A stretch of DNA of 64,000 nucleotides from Rhodopseudomonas faecalis. GTDB lineage: Bacteria; Pseudomonadota; Alphaproteobacteria; Rhizobiales; Xanthobacteraceae. The notes under the pieces were generated by a model, which saw nothing but the letters and a program-made list of their open reading frames with translations, had not been told where the DNA came from and searched no databases. The position numbers and the translations under genes are program-made. Below are positions 38,546-47,853 of the stretch, in pieces. The number at the start of each line of letters is the position of its first letter. Position 1 is the first letter of the stretch. The stretch lies in the NCBI RefSeq assembly GCF_003217325.1, contig NZ_QJTI01000018.1, positions 23,074 to 87,073 of the forward strand, given 5' to 3'.

Positions 38546-39292
38546 ATGACCTTCGCTCGATCCGCCCACACTTCTCGTCGCGCCGGCTCCGCTGTAGCGA
38601 TGCTCGGGCTCGGCCTGATGCTCGGCGCCTGCAATCACACTGGCCAGCGCGATCTCGACGCCACTGGCGCGGTGCCGGTCGACTACCGGCAGCGCCATCC
38701 GATCGCGATTCAGGAAGCCGACCAGACCGTCCACGTATTTGTCGGCAACGGCCGCGGCGGCCTCACCGGCCCGCAGCGCGCCGACATCGCCGCGCTGGGA
38801 CAAAGCTGGCTGCGCGAAGGCACCGGCCGGATCACCATCGATACGCCGGTGCAAACGCCGAATGCGCGCGCCGCCGCCGATTCCTTGCGCGAAATCCGCT
38901 CGCTGCTCGGGGCCATGGGCGTGCCCGCGCATGCCGTGGTGGTGCGCGACTATCGGCCGAGCGATCCTCGGCTATTCGCGGCGATCCGCGTCAACTATCC
39001 GCGCATCACCGCGTCGGTCGGTCCGTGCGGACTGTGGCCCGACGACCTCGGCCCGTCGATCAACAATCCCGGCTATTTCGAGAACCGGCCGTCCTACAAT
39101 CACGGCTGCGCCACTCAGCGCAATCTGGCGGCAATGGTCGACAACCCGTCCGATCTCGTTCAACCGCGGCCTGAGACGCCGGCCTATACCGCACGGCGCA
39201 CCGCGTCATTCGAGAAATATCGCAAGGGCAACTCAACGGCGACGGTTTACACCGAGTCCGAGAGCGCCAAAATTAGCAACACCGGCAAATGA
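38546..39292 (+). CDS. cpaD: Tad pilus assembly lipoprotein CpaD
   Basis: A 248-residue predicted outer-membrane lipoprotein. The signal peptide ends in the lipobox LGAC (VAMLGLGLMLGACNHTG). The mature protein has PVDYRQRHPIAIQEADQTVH and VVRDYRPSDPRLFAAIRVNY, characteristic of the CpaD family, and NPGYFENRPSYNHGCATQRN with AAMVDNPSDLVQPRPETPA near the C-terminus. It is thought to help assemble or stabilise the CpaC secretin. An AAGGA lies about ten bases upstream of the ATG. Its stop overlaps the cpaE start. Confidence 0.92.
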   Translation: MTFARSAHTSRRAGSAVAMLGLGLMLGACNHTGQRDLDATGAVPVDYRQRHPIAIQEADQTVHVFVGNGRGGLTGPQRADIAALGQSWLREGTGRITIDTPVQTPNARAAADSLREIRSLLGAMGVPAHAVVVRDYRPSDPRLFAAIRVNYPRITASVGPCGLWPDDLGPSINNPGYFENRPSYNHGCATQRNLAAMVDNPSDLVQPRPETPAYTARRTASFEKYRKGNSTATVYTESESAKISNTGK

Positions 39293-40560
39293 TCAGTTAC
39301 GCACGCCAGACAACCGACGACGAGCAGCCTGCGCCGCCCCCGGTGCCGGTCGACGAGCACATCGCGCCTGCTCCGCGCGTATCGGTGCAAGCCTTCTGCG
39401 AGACGGTCGAAACTGCCTCGGCGGTGCAAGCCGCCGGAGAAGATCGCCGGCTCGGCAAGGCTCACCTGAAAATTCAGATGGGCGGCATCACGGCCGCGAT
39501 CGAAGCCTATCGCACCGCGCCGACTCCGAACGTCATCATTCTGGAGACCGACGCGCGCAGCGACATTCTCGCCGGGCTCGATCAGCTCGCCACGGTCTGT
39601 GACGCCGGCACGCGGGTGATCGTGATCGGCAAGATCAACGACGTCACGCTGTACCGTGAACTGGTGCGGCGCGGCGTCAGCGACTACATCATCGCCCCGA
39701 TTGCCCCGATCAATGTGGTGGCGTCGGTGTGCGGCCTGTTCTCGGCACCGGAAGCGCGCGCCGTCGGCCGCGTGGTGGCCGTGGTCGGCGCCAAGGGCGG
39801 CGTCGGCGCCTCAACCGTGGCTCATAACGTGGCCTGGGCGATCGCGCGCGAGCTGGCGCTCGATACTGTGGTCGCCGACCTCGATCTGGCATTCGGCACC
39901 GCAGGCCTCGATTTCAATCAGGACCCGGCGCAAGGCATCGCCGATGCGGTGTTTTCACCGGATCGAGTCGACTCCGCCTTCGTGGAGCGCCTGCTGTCAA
40001 AGTGCACCGATCATCTCAGCCTGCTCGCGGCGCCCGCGACGCTCGAACGGGTTTATGATTTCGGCACCGAGGCATTTGACTCGATCTTTGATACGCTGCG
40101 CACCACCATGCCGTGCATCGTGCTCGACGTGCCGCATCAATGGTCGGGATGGGCGAAGCGCGCGCTGGTGTCGGCCGACGATATCCTAATCGTGGCCGTT
40201 CCTGACCTCGCCAACCTGCGCAACACCAAAAACCTCTATGACCTGCTGAAAGCCGCGCGGCCGAACGATCGGCCGCCGCAATATTGTCTCAACCAGGTCG
40301 GGGTGCCGAAGCGGCCGGAAATCAGCGCAGCGGAATTTGCCAAGGCGATCGAGAGCGATCCGATCGTCTCGATCCCGTTCGACGCGCAATTGTTCGGGAC
40401 CGCGGCCAACAACGGCCAGATGATCGCCGAAATCTCTGCGAACCACCGCACCACCGAGATGTTTCTGCAGATCGCGCAGCGGCTCACTGGCCGCGCCGAA
40501 ACTAAGAAGTCGCGCAGCTCGTTCCTGTCGCCCTTGATCGAAAAACTGCTCGCAAAATAG
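39289..40560 (+). CDS. cpaE: Tad pilus ATPase-like localisation protein CpaE/TadZ
   Basis: A 423-residue protein that places the pilus machine in the cell. The first 150 residues form a receiver-like domain (NVIILETDARSDILAGLDQL, VRRGVSDYIIAPI) without obvious phosphorylation logic. The C-terminal half is a ParA/MinD-type ATPase with the deviant Walker A KGGVGASTVAHN near 169, DLDLAFGTAGLDFN, and LDVPHQWSGWAKRAL. It starts with an ATGA overlap on cpaD and is followed by cpaF after 18 bases. Confidence 0.93.
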   Translation: MISYARQTTDDEQPAPPPVPVDEHIAPAPRVSVQAFCETVETASAVQAAGEDRRLGKAHLKIQMGGITAAIEAYRTAPTPNVIILETDARSDILAGLDQLATVCDAGTRVIVIGKINDVTLYRELVRRGVSDYIIAPIAPINVVASVCGLFSAPEARAVGRVVAVVGAKGGVGASTVAHNVAWAIARELALDTVVADLDLAFGTAGLDFNQDPAQGIADAVFSPDRVDSAFVERLLSKCTDHLSLLAAPATLERVYDFGTEAFDSIFDTLRTTMPCIVLDVPHQWSGWAKRALVSADDILIVAVPDLANLRNTKNLYDLLKAARPNDRPPQYCLNQVGVPKRPEISAAEFAKAIESDPIVSIPFDAQLFGTAANNGQMIAEISANHRTTEMFLQIAQRLTGRAETKKSRSSFLSPLIEKLLAK

Positions 40561-40578
40561 TCGAGGTGGAGCCAAAGC

Positions 40579-42039
40579 GTGTTTGGTAAGCGTTCCGCGC
40601 CAGAAACAGACCAGCGAGTGGGCAAAACGCCTCCTTCACCGAAGGAGACGATGCCCACCGCGGCTGCGCGGCTGCCAGACCCCACGCCCGCCTCGGTGAG
40701 CTCGCCGCCGCTGTCGCCGGCACGCTACACGCCTCCCCCGGTGATCGAAAGCAAACGGTCGGAGAACTATTACCAGGTCAAAGCGACGATCTTCGGCGCG
40801 TTGATCGAAGCGATCGATCTGACCCAGCTGTCCAAGCTGGATGGCGAGTCGGCGCGCGAAGAAATCCGCGACATCGTCAACGAGATCATCGCGATCAAGA
40901 ACATCGTGATGTCGATCGCCGAGCAGGAGGAACTGCTCGACGATATCTGCAACGACGTGCTCGGTTACGGCCCGCTGGAACCACTGCTGTCGCGCGACGA
41001 TATTTCCGACATCATGGTGAACGGTGCCGATACCGTTTACATCGAAGTCAGCGGCCGCATTCAGCGCACCGGCATCCGCTTTCGCGACAATCAGCAGCTG
41101 CTCAACATTTGCCAGCGCATCGTCAGTCAGGTCGGCCGGCGTATCGACGAATCCTCGCCGATCTGCGACGCGCGTCTGGCCGACGGTTCGCGTGTCAACG
41201 CGATCGTTCCGCCGCTGGCGATCGACGGCCCGGCCCTCACCATCCGCAAATTCAAGAAAGACAAGCTCACCCTCGAGCAATTGGTGAAGTTCGGCGCCAT
41301 CTCGCCGGAAGGCGCGGAAATCCTGCAGATCATCGGGCGCGTCCGCTGCAACGTGCTGATCTCCGGCGGTACCGGCTCGGGCAAGACCACGCTGCTGAAC
41401 TGCCTGACCAATTATATCGACGACGACGAGCGCATCATCACCTGCGAAGACGCTGCGGAATTGCAATTGCAGCAGCCGCATGTGGTGCGCCTGGAAACCC
41501 GCCCCCCCAATATCGAAGGCGAAGGCCAGGTGACGATGCGCGAATTGGTGCGCAACTGTCTGCGTATGCGCCCGGAACGGATCATCGTCGGCGAAGTCCG
41601 CGGACCGGAAGCCTTCGACCTGCTGCAGGCCATGAACACCGGCCATGACGGCTCGATGGGCACGCTGCACGCCAACAATCCGCGCGAAGCATTGTCGCGC
41701 TGCGAATCCATGATCACCATGGGCGGGTTCGCCCTGCCGTCGCGCACCATCCGCGAGATGATCTGCGCTTCCATCGACGTGATCATTCAAGCCGCCCGCT
41801 TGCGCGATGGTTCGCGCCGCATCACGCACATCACCGAGGTGATGGGCATGGAAGGCGAGACCATCATCACGCAGGATCTGTTCGTGTACGACCTGCTCGG
41901 AGAGGATCAGAACGGCAACATCCTCGGCCGGCACCGCTCGACCGGCATCGGCCGCCCGCGGTTCTGGGACCGCGCGCGCTATTATGGCGAGGATCGTCGA
42001 CTGGCTGCTGCGCTGGACGCTGCCGAAGTCGCTGAATAA
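40579..42039 (+). CDS. cpaF: Tad pilus secretion ATPase CpaF/TadA
   Basis: Hexameric ATPase that drives pilus extension and possibly retraction. The 486-residue protein has an N-terminal regulatory domain with [20 protein letters not shown], then the Walker A motif [13 protein letters not shown] near 263, the Asp-box [20 protein letters not shown], the Walker B region [18 protein letters not shown] and the His-box [18 protein letters not shown] 40579 is the start; GAGGTGGAG lies about ten bases upstream. Its first 55 residues are proline/serine-rich and probably flexible. Confidence 0.95.
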   Translation: MFGKRSAPETDQRVGKTPPSPKETMPTAAARLPDPTPASVSSPPLSPARYTPPPVIESKRSENYYQVKATIFGALIEAIDLTQLSKLDGESAREEIRDIVNEIIAIKNIVMSIAEQEELLDDICNDVLGYGPLEPLLSRDDISDIMVNGADTVYIEVSGRIQRTGIRFRDNQQLLNICQRIVSQVGRRIDESSPICDARLADGSRVNAIVPPLAIDGPALTIRKFKKDKLTLEQLVKFGAISPEGAEILQIIGRVRCNVLISGGTGSGKTTLLNCLTNYIDDDERIITCEDAAELQLQQPHVVRLETRPPNIEGEGQVTMRELVRNCLRMRPERIIVGEVRGPEAFDLLQAMNTGHDGSMGTLHANNPREALSRCESMITMGGFALPSRTIREMICASIDVIIQAARLRDGSRRITHITEVMGMEGETIITQDLFVYDLLGEDQNGNILGRHRSTGIGRPRFWDRARYYGEDRRLAAALDAAEVAE

Positions 42040-42051
42040 GGGAGCGGCGCC

Positions 42052-43026
42052 ATGCAGATGCAAACGCTCGCGATCGCCTTCATGGCCACCGTCGCCGTCG
42101 GTGGTGTGGCGTGGGTGTTTCTGTATCCGCTGTTGTCGGGTGAGAAGAAGGCCGAGCAGCGCCGTGCCGCGCTGGCTCGCAACGAACCCGTCGTGCGGCA
42201 GGTCGATCGTGTGCAACGATCGCGCCGCGCTCAGGTCGAAAACTCGCTGAAGGAAATCGAGACCCGCAATCAGAAAGAAAAGAAGCTCTCGATCGACGCG
42301 CGGATCAGTCAGGCTGGCCTCAGCCTGACGCCGAGCAAGTTCTATCTCGGCTCGGCGCTGTTTGGCGGCTTCACGTTTCTATTGATTCTGCTGTTCGGCG
42401 GCGGACTGGCGGCTGCGATCGGCCTCGGCTTCGCGGCCGGCTTCGGTTTGCCACGCTGGCTGCTGAACTATCTGAAGAAGCGCCGCGAAAATGCCTTCCT
42501 GAAAGCGCTGCCCGATGCGGTCGACGTCATCGTGCGCGGCATCAAGGCCGGACTGCCGCTTTATGACTCGATGAGGGTCGTTGCTGAGGACGCGCCGGAG
42601 CCGCTGCGCTCGGAGTTTTTGGCGATCCTCGAGACCCAGGCGATCGGCATTCCGCTCGGCGAGGCCTGCGGCCGCCTGTATGAGAGAATGCCGCTGCCGG
42701 AAGCCAACTTCTTTGGCATCGTCGTCGCCATCCAGCAGAAATCGGGCGGCAATCTCTCGGAAGCGCTCGGCAACCTGTCCAAGGTGCTGCGTGACCGTAA
42801 GAAGATGAAAGAAAAGATTCAGGCGATGTCGATGGAAGCCAAGGCCTCGGCCGGCATCATCGGTTCGCTGCCGCCGATCGTGATGATCCTGGTCTATCTG
42901 ACGACGCCGGGCTACATCTCGCTGCTCTGGACCCATCCGATGGGCATCTTCATGCTGGTCTGCTGTGTCATCTGGATGATGATCGGCGTTGTCGTCATGA
43001 AGAAGATGATTAATTTCGATTTCTGA
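42052..43026 (+). CDS. tadB: Tad pilus inner-membrane platform protein TadB
   Basis: A 324-residue type II secretion F-domain protein that forms the assembly platform with TadC. Hydrophobic segments occur at the N-terminus (LAIAFMATVAVGGVAWVFLY), near 100-135 (LFGGFTFLLILLFGGGLAAA) and at the C-terminus (two helices). The cytoplasmic T2SSF domain has FLKALPDAVDVIVRGIKAGL, and FGIVVAIQQKSGGNLSEALG. GGAGCGGCGCC precedes the ATG. It is 12 bases after cpaF and 12 before tadC. Confidence 0.93.
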   Translation: MQMQTLAIAFMATVAVGGVAWVFLYPLLSGEKKAEQRRAALARNEPVVRQVDRVQRSRRAQVENSLKEIETRNQKEKKLSIDARISQAGLSLTPSKFYLGSALFGGFTFLLILLFGGGLAAAIGLGFAAGFGLPRWLLNYLKKRRENAFLKALPDAVDVIVRGIKAGLPLYDSMRVVAEDAPEPLRSEFLAILETQAIGIPLGEACGRLYERMPLPEANFFGIVVAIQQKSGGNLSEALGNLSKVLRDRKKMKEKIQAMSMEAKASAGIIGSLPPIVMILVYLTTPGYISLLWTHPMGIFMLVCCVIWMMIGVVVMKKMINFDF

Positions 43027-43038
43027 AGGCAGACCACG

Positions 43039-44013
43039 ATGCTCGATCTTCTGCTGATGAAATTCAATGACACCCGCTTCATGGTGATGATGCTGGCTGG
43101 CATCGCGGCATCAGCAACGGTCTACACGCTGATCACGCCGTTGTTTGCCAATCAGAACTTGTCCAAGCGCCTCAAAGTGGTGGCGAGCGAGCGCGAGCGA
43201 ATTCGCCAGCGCGAACGTGACCGGATCGCAGCGAACGAACGGGTGGCTTTGCGCCAGGCGCCCAAGCAAATGGTCGCGAAGGTCGTTCAGGACTTCAACC
43301 TCAGCAAATGGGTGGCGCAGGAAGAAGCACGCGAGAAGCTGGTGATGGCCGGCCATCGTGGTCACGCCCCCTACATGACGTTCCTGTTCTTCCGCTTGGT
43401 CACGCCGGTGGCGCTCCTGCTTGCGGCCGCGATGTACGTGTTCCTGATCGCGCATATTGAGTCGCTGACGCTCAAGATCGGAATCTGCGTCGGGGCCGCC
43501 TATCTCGGCATGCAAGCGCCGATGCTGTTTTTGTCGAACGCGATTGCCAAGCGGCAACTGTCGATCAAGCGCGCCTTTCCTGATGCGCTCGATCTGCTGC
43601 TGATCTGCGTGGAATCCGGCATGTCGATCGAAGCGGCATTCCGCAAGGTCAGCATGGAGATCGCTTCCCAGTCGGTCCCGCTGGCAGAAGAGTTCACGCT
43701 GACCACGGCGGAACTGGCCTATCTGCAGGATCGCAAGGTCGCCTATGAGAATCTCGCCAAGCGCACCGGGCTCGACGGCGTGAAATCGGTTTGCCTGGCC
43801 CTGCAGCAGTCGGAGCGCTATGGCACGCCGCTCGGTCAGAGCCTGCGCGTGATGGCGCAGGAAAACCGCGACATGCGCATGAACGAGGCCGAGAAGAAGG
43901 CTGCCGCGCTGCCGCCGAAGCTGACGGTGCCGATGATTCTGTTCTTTCTGCCGGTGCTGTTCATCGTGATTCTCGGCCCCGCCGGCATCCGGCTTGCCAC
44001 GACGATGCAGTGA
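43039..44013 (+). CDS. tadC: Tad pilus inner-membrane platform protein TadC
   Basis: A 324-residue partner of TadB with the same F-domain architecture. An N-terminal membrane helix (MVMMLAGIAASATVYTLITP) is followed by a basic charged linker rich in Arg/Glu (SERERIRQRERDRIAANERV). Two helices lie near 110-160, then the T2SSF domain (RAFPDALDLLLICVESGMSI, SVCLALQQSERYGTPLGQSL) and a final helix (MILFFLPVLFIVILGPAGIR). Last gene of the plus-strand assembly operon. It converges on tadD. Confidence 0.93.
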   Translation: MLDLLLMKFNDTRFMVMMLAGIAASATVYTLITPLFANQNLSKRLKVVASERERIRQRERDRIAANERVALRQAPKQMVAKVVQDFNLSKWVAQEEAREKLVMAGHRGHAPYMTFLFFRLVTPVALLLAAAMYVFLIAHIESLTLKIGICVGAAYLGMQAPMLFLSNAIAKRQLSIKRAFPDALDLLLICVESGMSIEAAFRKVSMEIASQSVPLAEEFTLTTAELAYLQDRKVAYENLAKRTGLDGVKSVCLALQQSERYGTPLGQSLRVMAQENRDMRMNEAEKKAAALPPKLTVPMILFFLPVLFIVILGPAGIRLATTMQ

Positions 44014-44016
44014 GCA

Positions 44017-44040
44017 AGAGCCTGCGCGGAAGCGGGCTTG
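44017..44040 (+). terminator. Hairpin between convergent tadC and tadD, possible terminator
   Basis: AGCCTGC (44019-44025) pairs with GCGGGCT (44032-44038) with one T-G wobble across a six-base loop, four bases after the tadC stop. No T tract of note follows on either strand, so support is moderate. Confidence 0.35.
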
Positions 44041-44094
44041 TCGTGGATGAGGAAGCGGCGACCGCTTCAGCTTCGGCCGAGCGCCACGACTAAA

Positions 44095-44883
44095 TCAGGA
44101 GCGCGCAGCGTCCGGGTCGAAGCGCGGGCCGCCTTTGCGATCGAGCATCTGCTTCAGATAGGCGACGTTGGCAGCGGCTTCCTCGGGCGGCAGCCCGGTG
44201 CGCGCGATGCTCTCGGCTTCGGCAAAGCGTCCCTGCAGCCCGACCGCGAGCGCCAGATTGTTGCGGACCCGGGCGTCGGCGCTGGGATTGGCATAGGCGC
44301 GGCGCAACACCTGTTCGGCCTGCGGCAATTGCTTGGACAGCACGTAAGACAGCCCGAGATTGGACAACACCGACGGATCCTCGGGCGCGATCTTGAGCGC
44401 GGCGTCGTAATAGCGGCGCGCTTCGTCGTGGCGGCCAAGGTTGTCCATGCAGGTGCCCTGCACCGACAGCAGCCGCCAATCGGGATTGTCCGGGCTGTGC
44501 GCCGAGGACAGCACGTCGAAGCCGCGCTGGAAACTGCCGTTGTCGGCGAGCGCGCGACCATAGGCAGCGAGCAGCGTCTTATTGCCGGGATTGGCGATCG
44601 ACGCCTGCTCGAGCACGGCCACCGCCTGCGCGCGCTGGCCGGCGCTGCGCAGCGCCTGGCCATATTGCAACGCTGCATCGGCATTTTTGGGATTGGCGCG
44701 ATAGCGCTCGCCAGAAACTTCGACGGCGCGGCGCGGATCGACCTCCGTCTGGCTGCTGCGATTGCCGATCGAGCCGGTGGCTTCGGACATCGCGGTGGTC
44801 TTGCAGCCGCCGAGCGTCGCCGCCACGCTCGTCATCAGCATCGCGGAAAACAGGAACCTGGCAGGTCTGGACTGCAGACGCAT
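44095..44883 (-). CDS. tadD: Tad pilus TPR lipoprotein TadD
   Basis: A 262-residue tetratricopeptide-repeat lipoprotein. The signal peptide ends at the lipobox LGGC (MTSVAATLGGCKTTAMSE). TPR units follow: NPKNADAALQYGQALRSAGQ, VLEQASIANPGNKTLLAAYG, RYYDAALKIAPEDPSVLSNL and ANPSADARVRNNLALAVGLQ. In Tad systems TadD is thought to help secretin assembly in the outer membrane. ATG 44883 is used; a GTG lies directly before it. The gene is on the opposite strand to tadC and divergent from the aminopeptidase gene. Confidence 0.9.
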   Translation of the reverse strand: MRLQSRPARFLFSAMLMTSVAATLGGCKTTAMSEATGSIGNRSSQTEVDPRRAVEVSGERYRANPKNADAALQYGQALRSAGQRAQAVAVLEQASIANPGNKTLLAAYGRALADNGSFQRGFDVLSSAHSPDNPDWRLLSVQGTCMDNLGRHDEARRYYDAALKIAPEDPSVLSNLGLSYVLSKQLPQAEQVLRRAYANPSADARVRNNLALAVGLQGRFAEAESIARTGLPPEEAAANVAYLKQMLDRKGGPRFDPDAARS

Positions 44884-44947
44884 CACACCTTACTCACCGT
44901 GACCGCGGGTTGGATCGAGCCGATAGTTCTGCAATAGTCCGTTAACC

Positions 44948-44962
44948 CTAACGTTGCGTTAA
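44948..44962 (-). promoter_or_regulatory. Near-consensus CtrA-type box between tadD and the aminopeptidase gene
   Basis: On the minus strand TTAACGCAACGTTAG reads TTAA-N7-TTAG, one mismatch from TTAA-N7-TTAA. The overlapping plus-strand sequence CGTTAACCCTAACG is also a short palindrome (CGTTA-ACCC-TAACG, 44940s). It is about 64 bases upstream of the tadD start and could also affect the divergent peptidase gene. Confidence 0.4.
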
Positions 44963-45010
44963 CCGCGGGATCGGGCCGCAAGCCGCCCGCCGCGACAGAG
45001 TGAACCAGCC

Positions 45011-46396
45011 ATGATTGCTCCCTTTGACGCCGCGCCTGATCACGACGCGACCCCGATCGCCTTCGTCACCAAATCGAGCTGGCCGGCGGTGCGCGACGCG
45101 CTGCCCCAGCAGGCCCAGCAATTCGCCGCCGCCAATAATTATCAGGGCAAGCCCGGCGAGTTTCTGACCCTGCCCGCGGCGGGTGGCAGTATCGGCCAGG
45201 TGCTGTTCGGGCTCGATGAGCCCGGCGCCAAGGCTGCCGATCCGTTCCGCGCCGGGCAATTGCCAAAACTGCTGCCGCCCGGCAACTATCGCTTCGCTAA
45301 CGCGCCGCACGATCTGCGGCTGGCGACGCTGGCGTTCGCGTTCGGCAGCTACAAATTTGGCCGCTATCGCAAGGGCAAGGACGAGCCGCCCGCGGTGCGG
45401 CTGGTGCCGCCAATCGGGCTCGACCAGGCCGAGATCGATCGCATTGTCGCCGCGACCACGCTGGCGCGCGATCTGATCAACACCCCCGCCAACGACATGG
45501 GCCCGGAGCAATTGCAGCAGGCCGCCGAAGAGTTGGCTGCGCGTTATGGCGCCGAGTGCCGCTGTGTGATCGGGGACGAGCTTGAGCAGGGTTTTCCGCT
45601 GATCCATGCGGTCGGCATGGCCTCGGTGCGTGCACCGCGGCTGATTGACCTTACCTGGGGCGATCCCGATGATCCCAAGGTGACGCTGGTCGGCAAGGGC
45701 GTGTGCTTCGACAGCGGCGGGCTCGATCTCAAACCGTCGAGCGCGATGCTGATCATGAAGAAGGACATGGGCGGCGCTGCCAATGTCTTGGCGCTGGCGC
45801 AGATGATCATGGACGCCAAGCTCAAGCTGCGGCTGCGCGTGCTGATCCCGGCGGTCGAGAATGCGGTTGGCGGCGCCGCGATGCGGCCGCTCGACGTGTT
45901 CCGCTCGCGCAAGGGCATGAGTGTCGAAATCGGCAACACCGATGCCGAGGGCCGGCTGGTGCTGGCCGACGCGCTCGCTTACGCCGACGAGGACAAGCCC
46001 GAGCTGCTGATCGACCTCGGCACGCTGACCGGCGCGGCGCGCGTTGCGCTCGGCCCCGATCTGCCGCCGTTCTACACCTCGGACGATACGCTGGCGCATG
46101 AGCTGGCGCGCTGCGCGGCGGCCGAAAACGATCCGTTGTGGCGCATGCCGCTGTGGGCGCCATATGATAGCTGGCTCGACTCCAAGGTCGCCGATCTCAA
46201 CAACGCGCCCTCGGGCGGATTTGCCGGATCGATCACTTGCGCGCTGTTCCTGCAGCGCTTTGTCGAAGCCGCTCAGCACTGGCTCCATGTCGATATCTAT
46301 GGCTGGACGCCGAAGCCCAAGCCCGGCCGCCCGGAAGGCGGCGAGTGCCAGGCCGCGCGCGCGCTCTACAAGCTGTTGAGCGAACGCTATGGCTGA
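45011..46396 (+). CDS. Leucyl aminopeptidase family protein (M17)
   Basis: A cytoplasmic metallopeptidase that removes N-terminal residues from short peptides. The 461-residue protein has the M17 metal site in GKGVCFDSGGLDLKPSSAML (near 235-254), KKDMGGAANVLALAQ and the signature NTDAEGRLVLADALAYA (near 315). The N-terminal regulatory domain is shorter and more diverged than in PepA, placing it in the PepB-like or uncharacterised M17 group common in Rhizobiales. It overlaps the NlpC/P60 gene by eight bases, so the two peptidases are made together. Confidence 0.9.
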   Translation: MIAPFDAAPDHDATPIAFVTKSSWPAVRDALPQQAQQFAAANNYQGKPGEFLTLPAAGGSIGQVLFGLDEPGAKAADPFRAGQLPKLLPPGNYRFANAPHDLRLATLAFAFGSYKFGRYRKGKDEPPAVRLVPPIGLDQAEIDRIVAATTLARDLINTPANDMGPEQLQQAAEELAARYGAECRCVIGDELEQGFPLIHAVGMASVRAPRLIDLTWGDPDDPKVTLVGKGVCFDSGGLDLKPSSAMLIMKKDMGGAANVLALAQMIMDAKLKLRLRVLIPAVENAVGGAAMRPLDVFRSRKGMSVEIGNTDAEGRLVLADALAYADEDKPELLIDLGTLTGAARVALGPDLPPFYTSDDTLAHELARCAAAENDPLWRMPLWAPYDSWLDSKVADLNNAPSGGFAGSITCALFLQRFVEAAQHWLHVDIYGWTPKPKPGRPEGGECQAARALYKLLSERYG

Positions 46397-47228
46397 TCGC
46401 CGCCTGACGCCGGCCCGCCCCGATCTTGCCGCCCTGCATCTCAAAGGACAGGTGGAAGCGTCGCGCTTCGTCGCCGGCGAGCGCTACGAGATCATCGCCG
46501 CGATCACGCCGCTGCGGCGCGCGCCCTCGCCCGATGCAGCGCTCGAGACCGAGGCGCTGCGCGGCGAATACGTGACGATCTATGAGCGAAGCGGCGCCTG
46601 GGCCTGGGGCCAGCTCGAAAGCGATGGCTATGTCGGCTATCTGCCGTGCAATGCGCTCGGTGCACTCGGCGCAGCGCAAACCCACAAAGTCGCCGCGCTG
46701 CGCAGCTTTGCGTTCCCCGGACCGTCGATCAAGCTGCCGCCGGTCATGACTTTGCCGCTCGGCGCCAAACTCGCGATCGATCATCAGGACGGCCATTTGG
46801 CCATCACGACCGATGGCTTGTATGTGCCGCATCAGCACCTGATCGCCATCGATCAGATCGCGACCGACTTTGTCGCGGTTGCCGAACAGTTCGTCGGCAC
46901 GCCGTATCTGTGGGGCGGCAAGAGCAGCCTGGGCATCGACTGCTCGGGTCTGGTGCAAGTGTCGCTGGCGGCATGCGGCATCAGCAGCCCGCGCGACAGC
47001 GACCTGCAGCAGGAAGCGCTCGGCCGCGTACTATCGGAAGCCGAAACTCACGCGTTGCAGCGCGGCGATCTGATCTTCTGGAACGGTCATGTCGCGATCG
47101 TGCGCGATGGCAGCAGCATCGTGCACGCCAATGCTCATCATATGGCGACCGCAATCGAGCCGACCACGGCGGCGCTGGCACGGATTGCGGCGGCGGGCAG
47201 CCGCCTGATCAGCATCCGGCGGCTATAG
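46389..47228 (+). CDS. NlpC/P60-family peptidase with SH3 domains (C40)
   Basis: A 279-residue C40 peptidase without a signal peptide, so probably cytoplasmic. The first 140 residues hold SH3-like segments (YEIIAAITPLRRAPSPDAAL, WAWGQLESDGYVGYLPCNAL). The catalytic domain follows with GTPYLWGGKSSLGIDCSGLV (nucleophile Cys near 179) and LIFWNGHVAIVRDGSSIVHA (His near 230). This layout resembles YkfC of Bacillus, which cuts the gamma-D-Glu-diaminopimelate bond of cell-wall peptides during recycling. It overlaps the aminopeptidase gene and converges on the Nudix gene with six bases shared between stops. Confidence 0.9.
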   Translation: MADRRLTPARPDLAALHLKGQVEASRFVAGERYEIIAAITPLRRAPSPDAALETEALRGEYVTIYERSGAWAWGQLESDGYVGYLPCNALGALGAAQTHKVAALRSFAFPGPSIKLPPVMTLPLGAKLAIDHQDGHLAITTDGLYVPHQHLIAIDQIATDFVAVAEQFVGTPYLWGGKSSLGIDCSGLVQVSLAACGISSPRDSDLQQEALGRVLSEAETHALQRGDLIFWNGHVAIVRDGSSIVHANAHHMATAIEPTTAALARIAAAGSRLISIRRL

Positions 47229-47846
47229 CAGCTCGCTGAGCCGCGCTCGGTTGAGCGCGAGCCACTGCAGCGCGCACACCACCATGGCATTGGCGATCCG
47301 GCCGGAGCCGAGCGCACCGATGGCATCGTCGATCGACACCACGAACGGCCTGATGTCCTCGGTCTCCTCGGCCATGCCGCAGCGTTCCGGCACGGCTGAG
47401 GCGTCGACCGACGCCAGGAAGAAGGTGACGTATTCGTCGGTGATGCCCGGCGTCGACAACACGCTGAACAATTCGGCGAGCCGTTGCGGCGCAACCCCGA
47501 TCTCCTCGACGCATTCGCGCGCGGCCGCGGCCGCGGCGACTTCACCATCCTCGACGCGGCCGGCGACGATCTCCACCATCTCGCCGCGCCCAGTGACAAG
47601 ATGCGCCGGCAGACGGAACTGGCGCAGCAGCACCAGCTGCTGACGCTCAAGATCGACCGGCAGCACCACCGCCACCCGGCTGGCGCGCAACAGATCGCGC
47701 TGCTGCTGCAACGGCGGCTCGCCGTCGCGCGCGATCGCGATCTGGTAGCGCTCATAGGCCATGAAGCCGCGGCCGATCGGCGACGGCGGCGACACCGTCA
47801 CCAACGCTGCCCGGTCCTCGATGATCTCGCCCGATTTGTCGTGCAT
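47223..47846 (-). CDS. Nudix hydrolase (ADP-ribose pyrophosphatase-like)
   Basis: A 207-residue protein with a complete Nudix box, GRVEDGEVAAAAAARECVEE continuing IGV, fitting G-x5-E-x7-R-E-U-x-E-E-x-G-U. The upstream strands (AVVLPVDLERQQLVLLRQFR) resemble ADP-ribose pyrophosphatases. Substrate is not determined. ATG 47846 is chosen because it lies seven bases after the yejF stop on the same strand, making it the last gene of the transport operon; a later ATG at 47762 is possible. Confidence 0.87.
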   Translation of the reverse strand: MHDKSGEIIEDRAALVTVSPPSPIGRGFMAYERYQIAIARDGEPPLQQQRDLLRASRVAVVLPVDLERQQLVLLRQFRLPAHLVTGRGEMVEIVAGRVEDGEVAAAAAARECVEEIGVAPQRLAELFSVLSTPGITDEYVTFFLASVDASAVPERCGMAEETEDIRPFVVSIDDAIGALGSGRIANAMVVCALQWLALNRARLSELL

Positions 47847-47853
47847 CGCCGTC

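Noticed and set aside
40636..42216. 526-codon open frame on the minus strand opposite cpaF
   Set aside because: Antisense to a conserved ATPase gene, with composition typical of a shadow frame.
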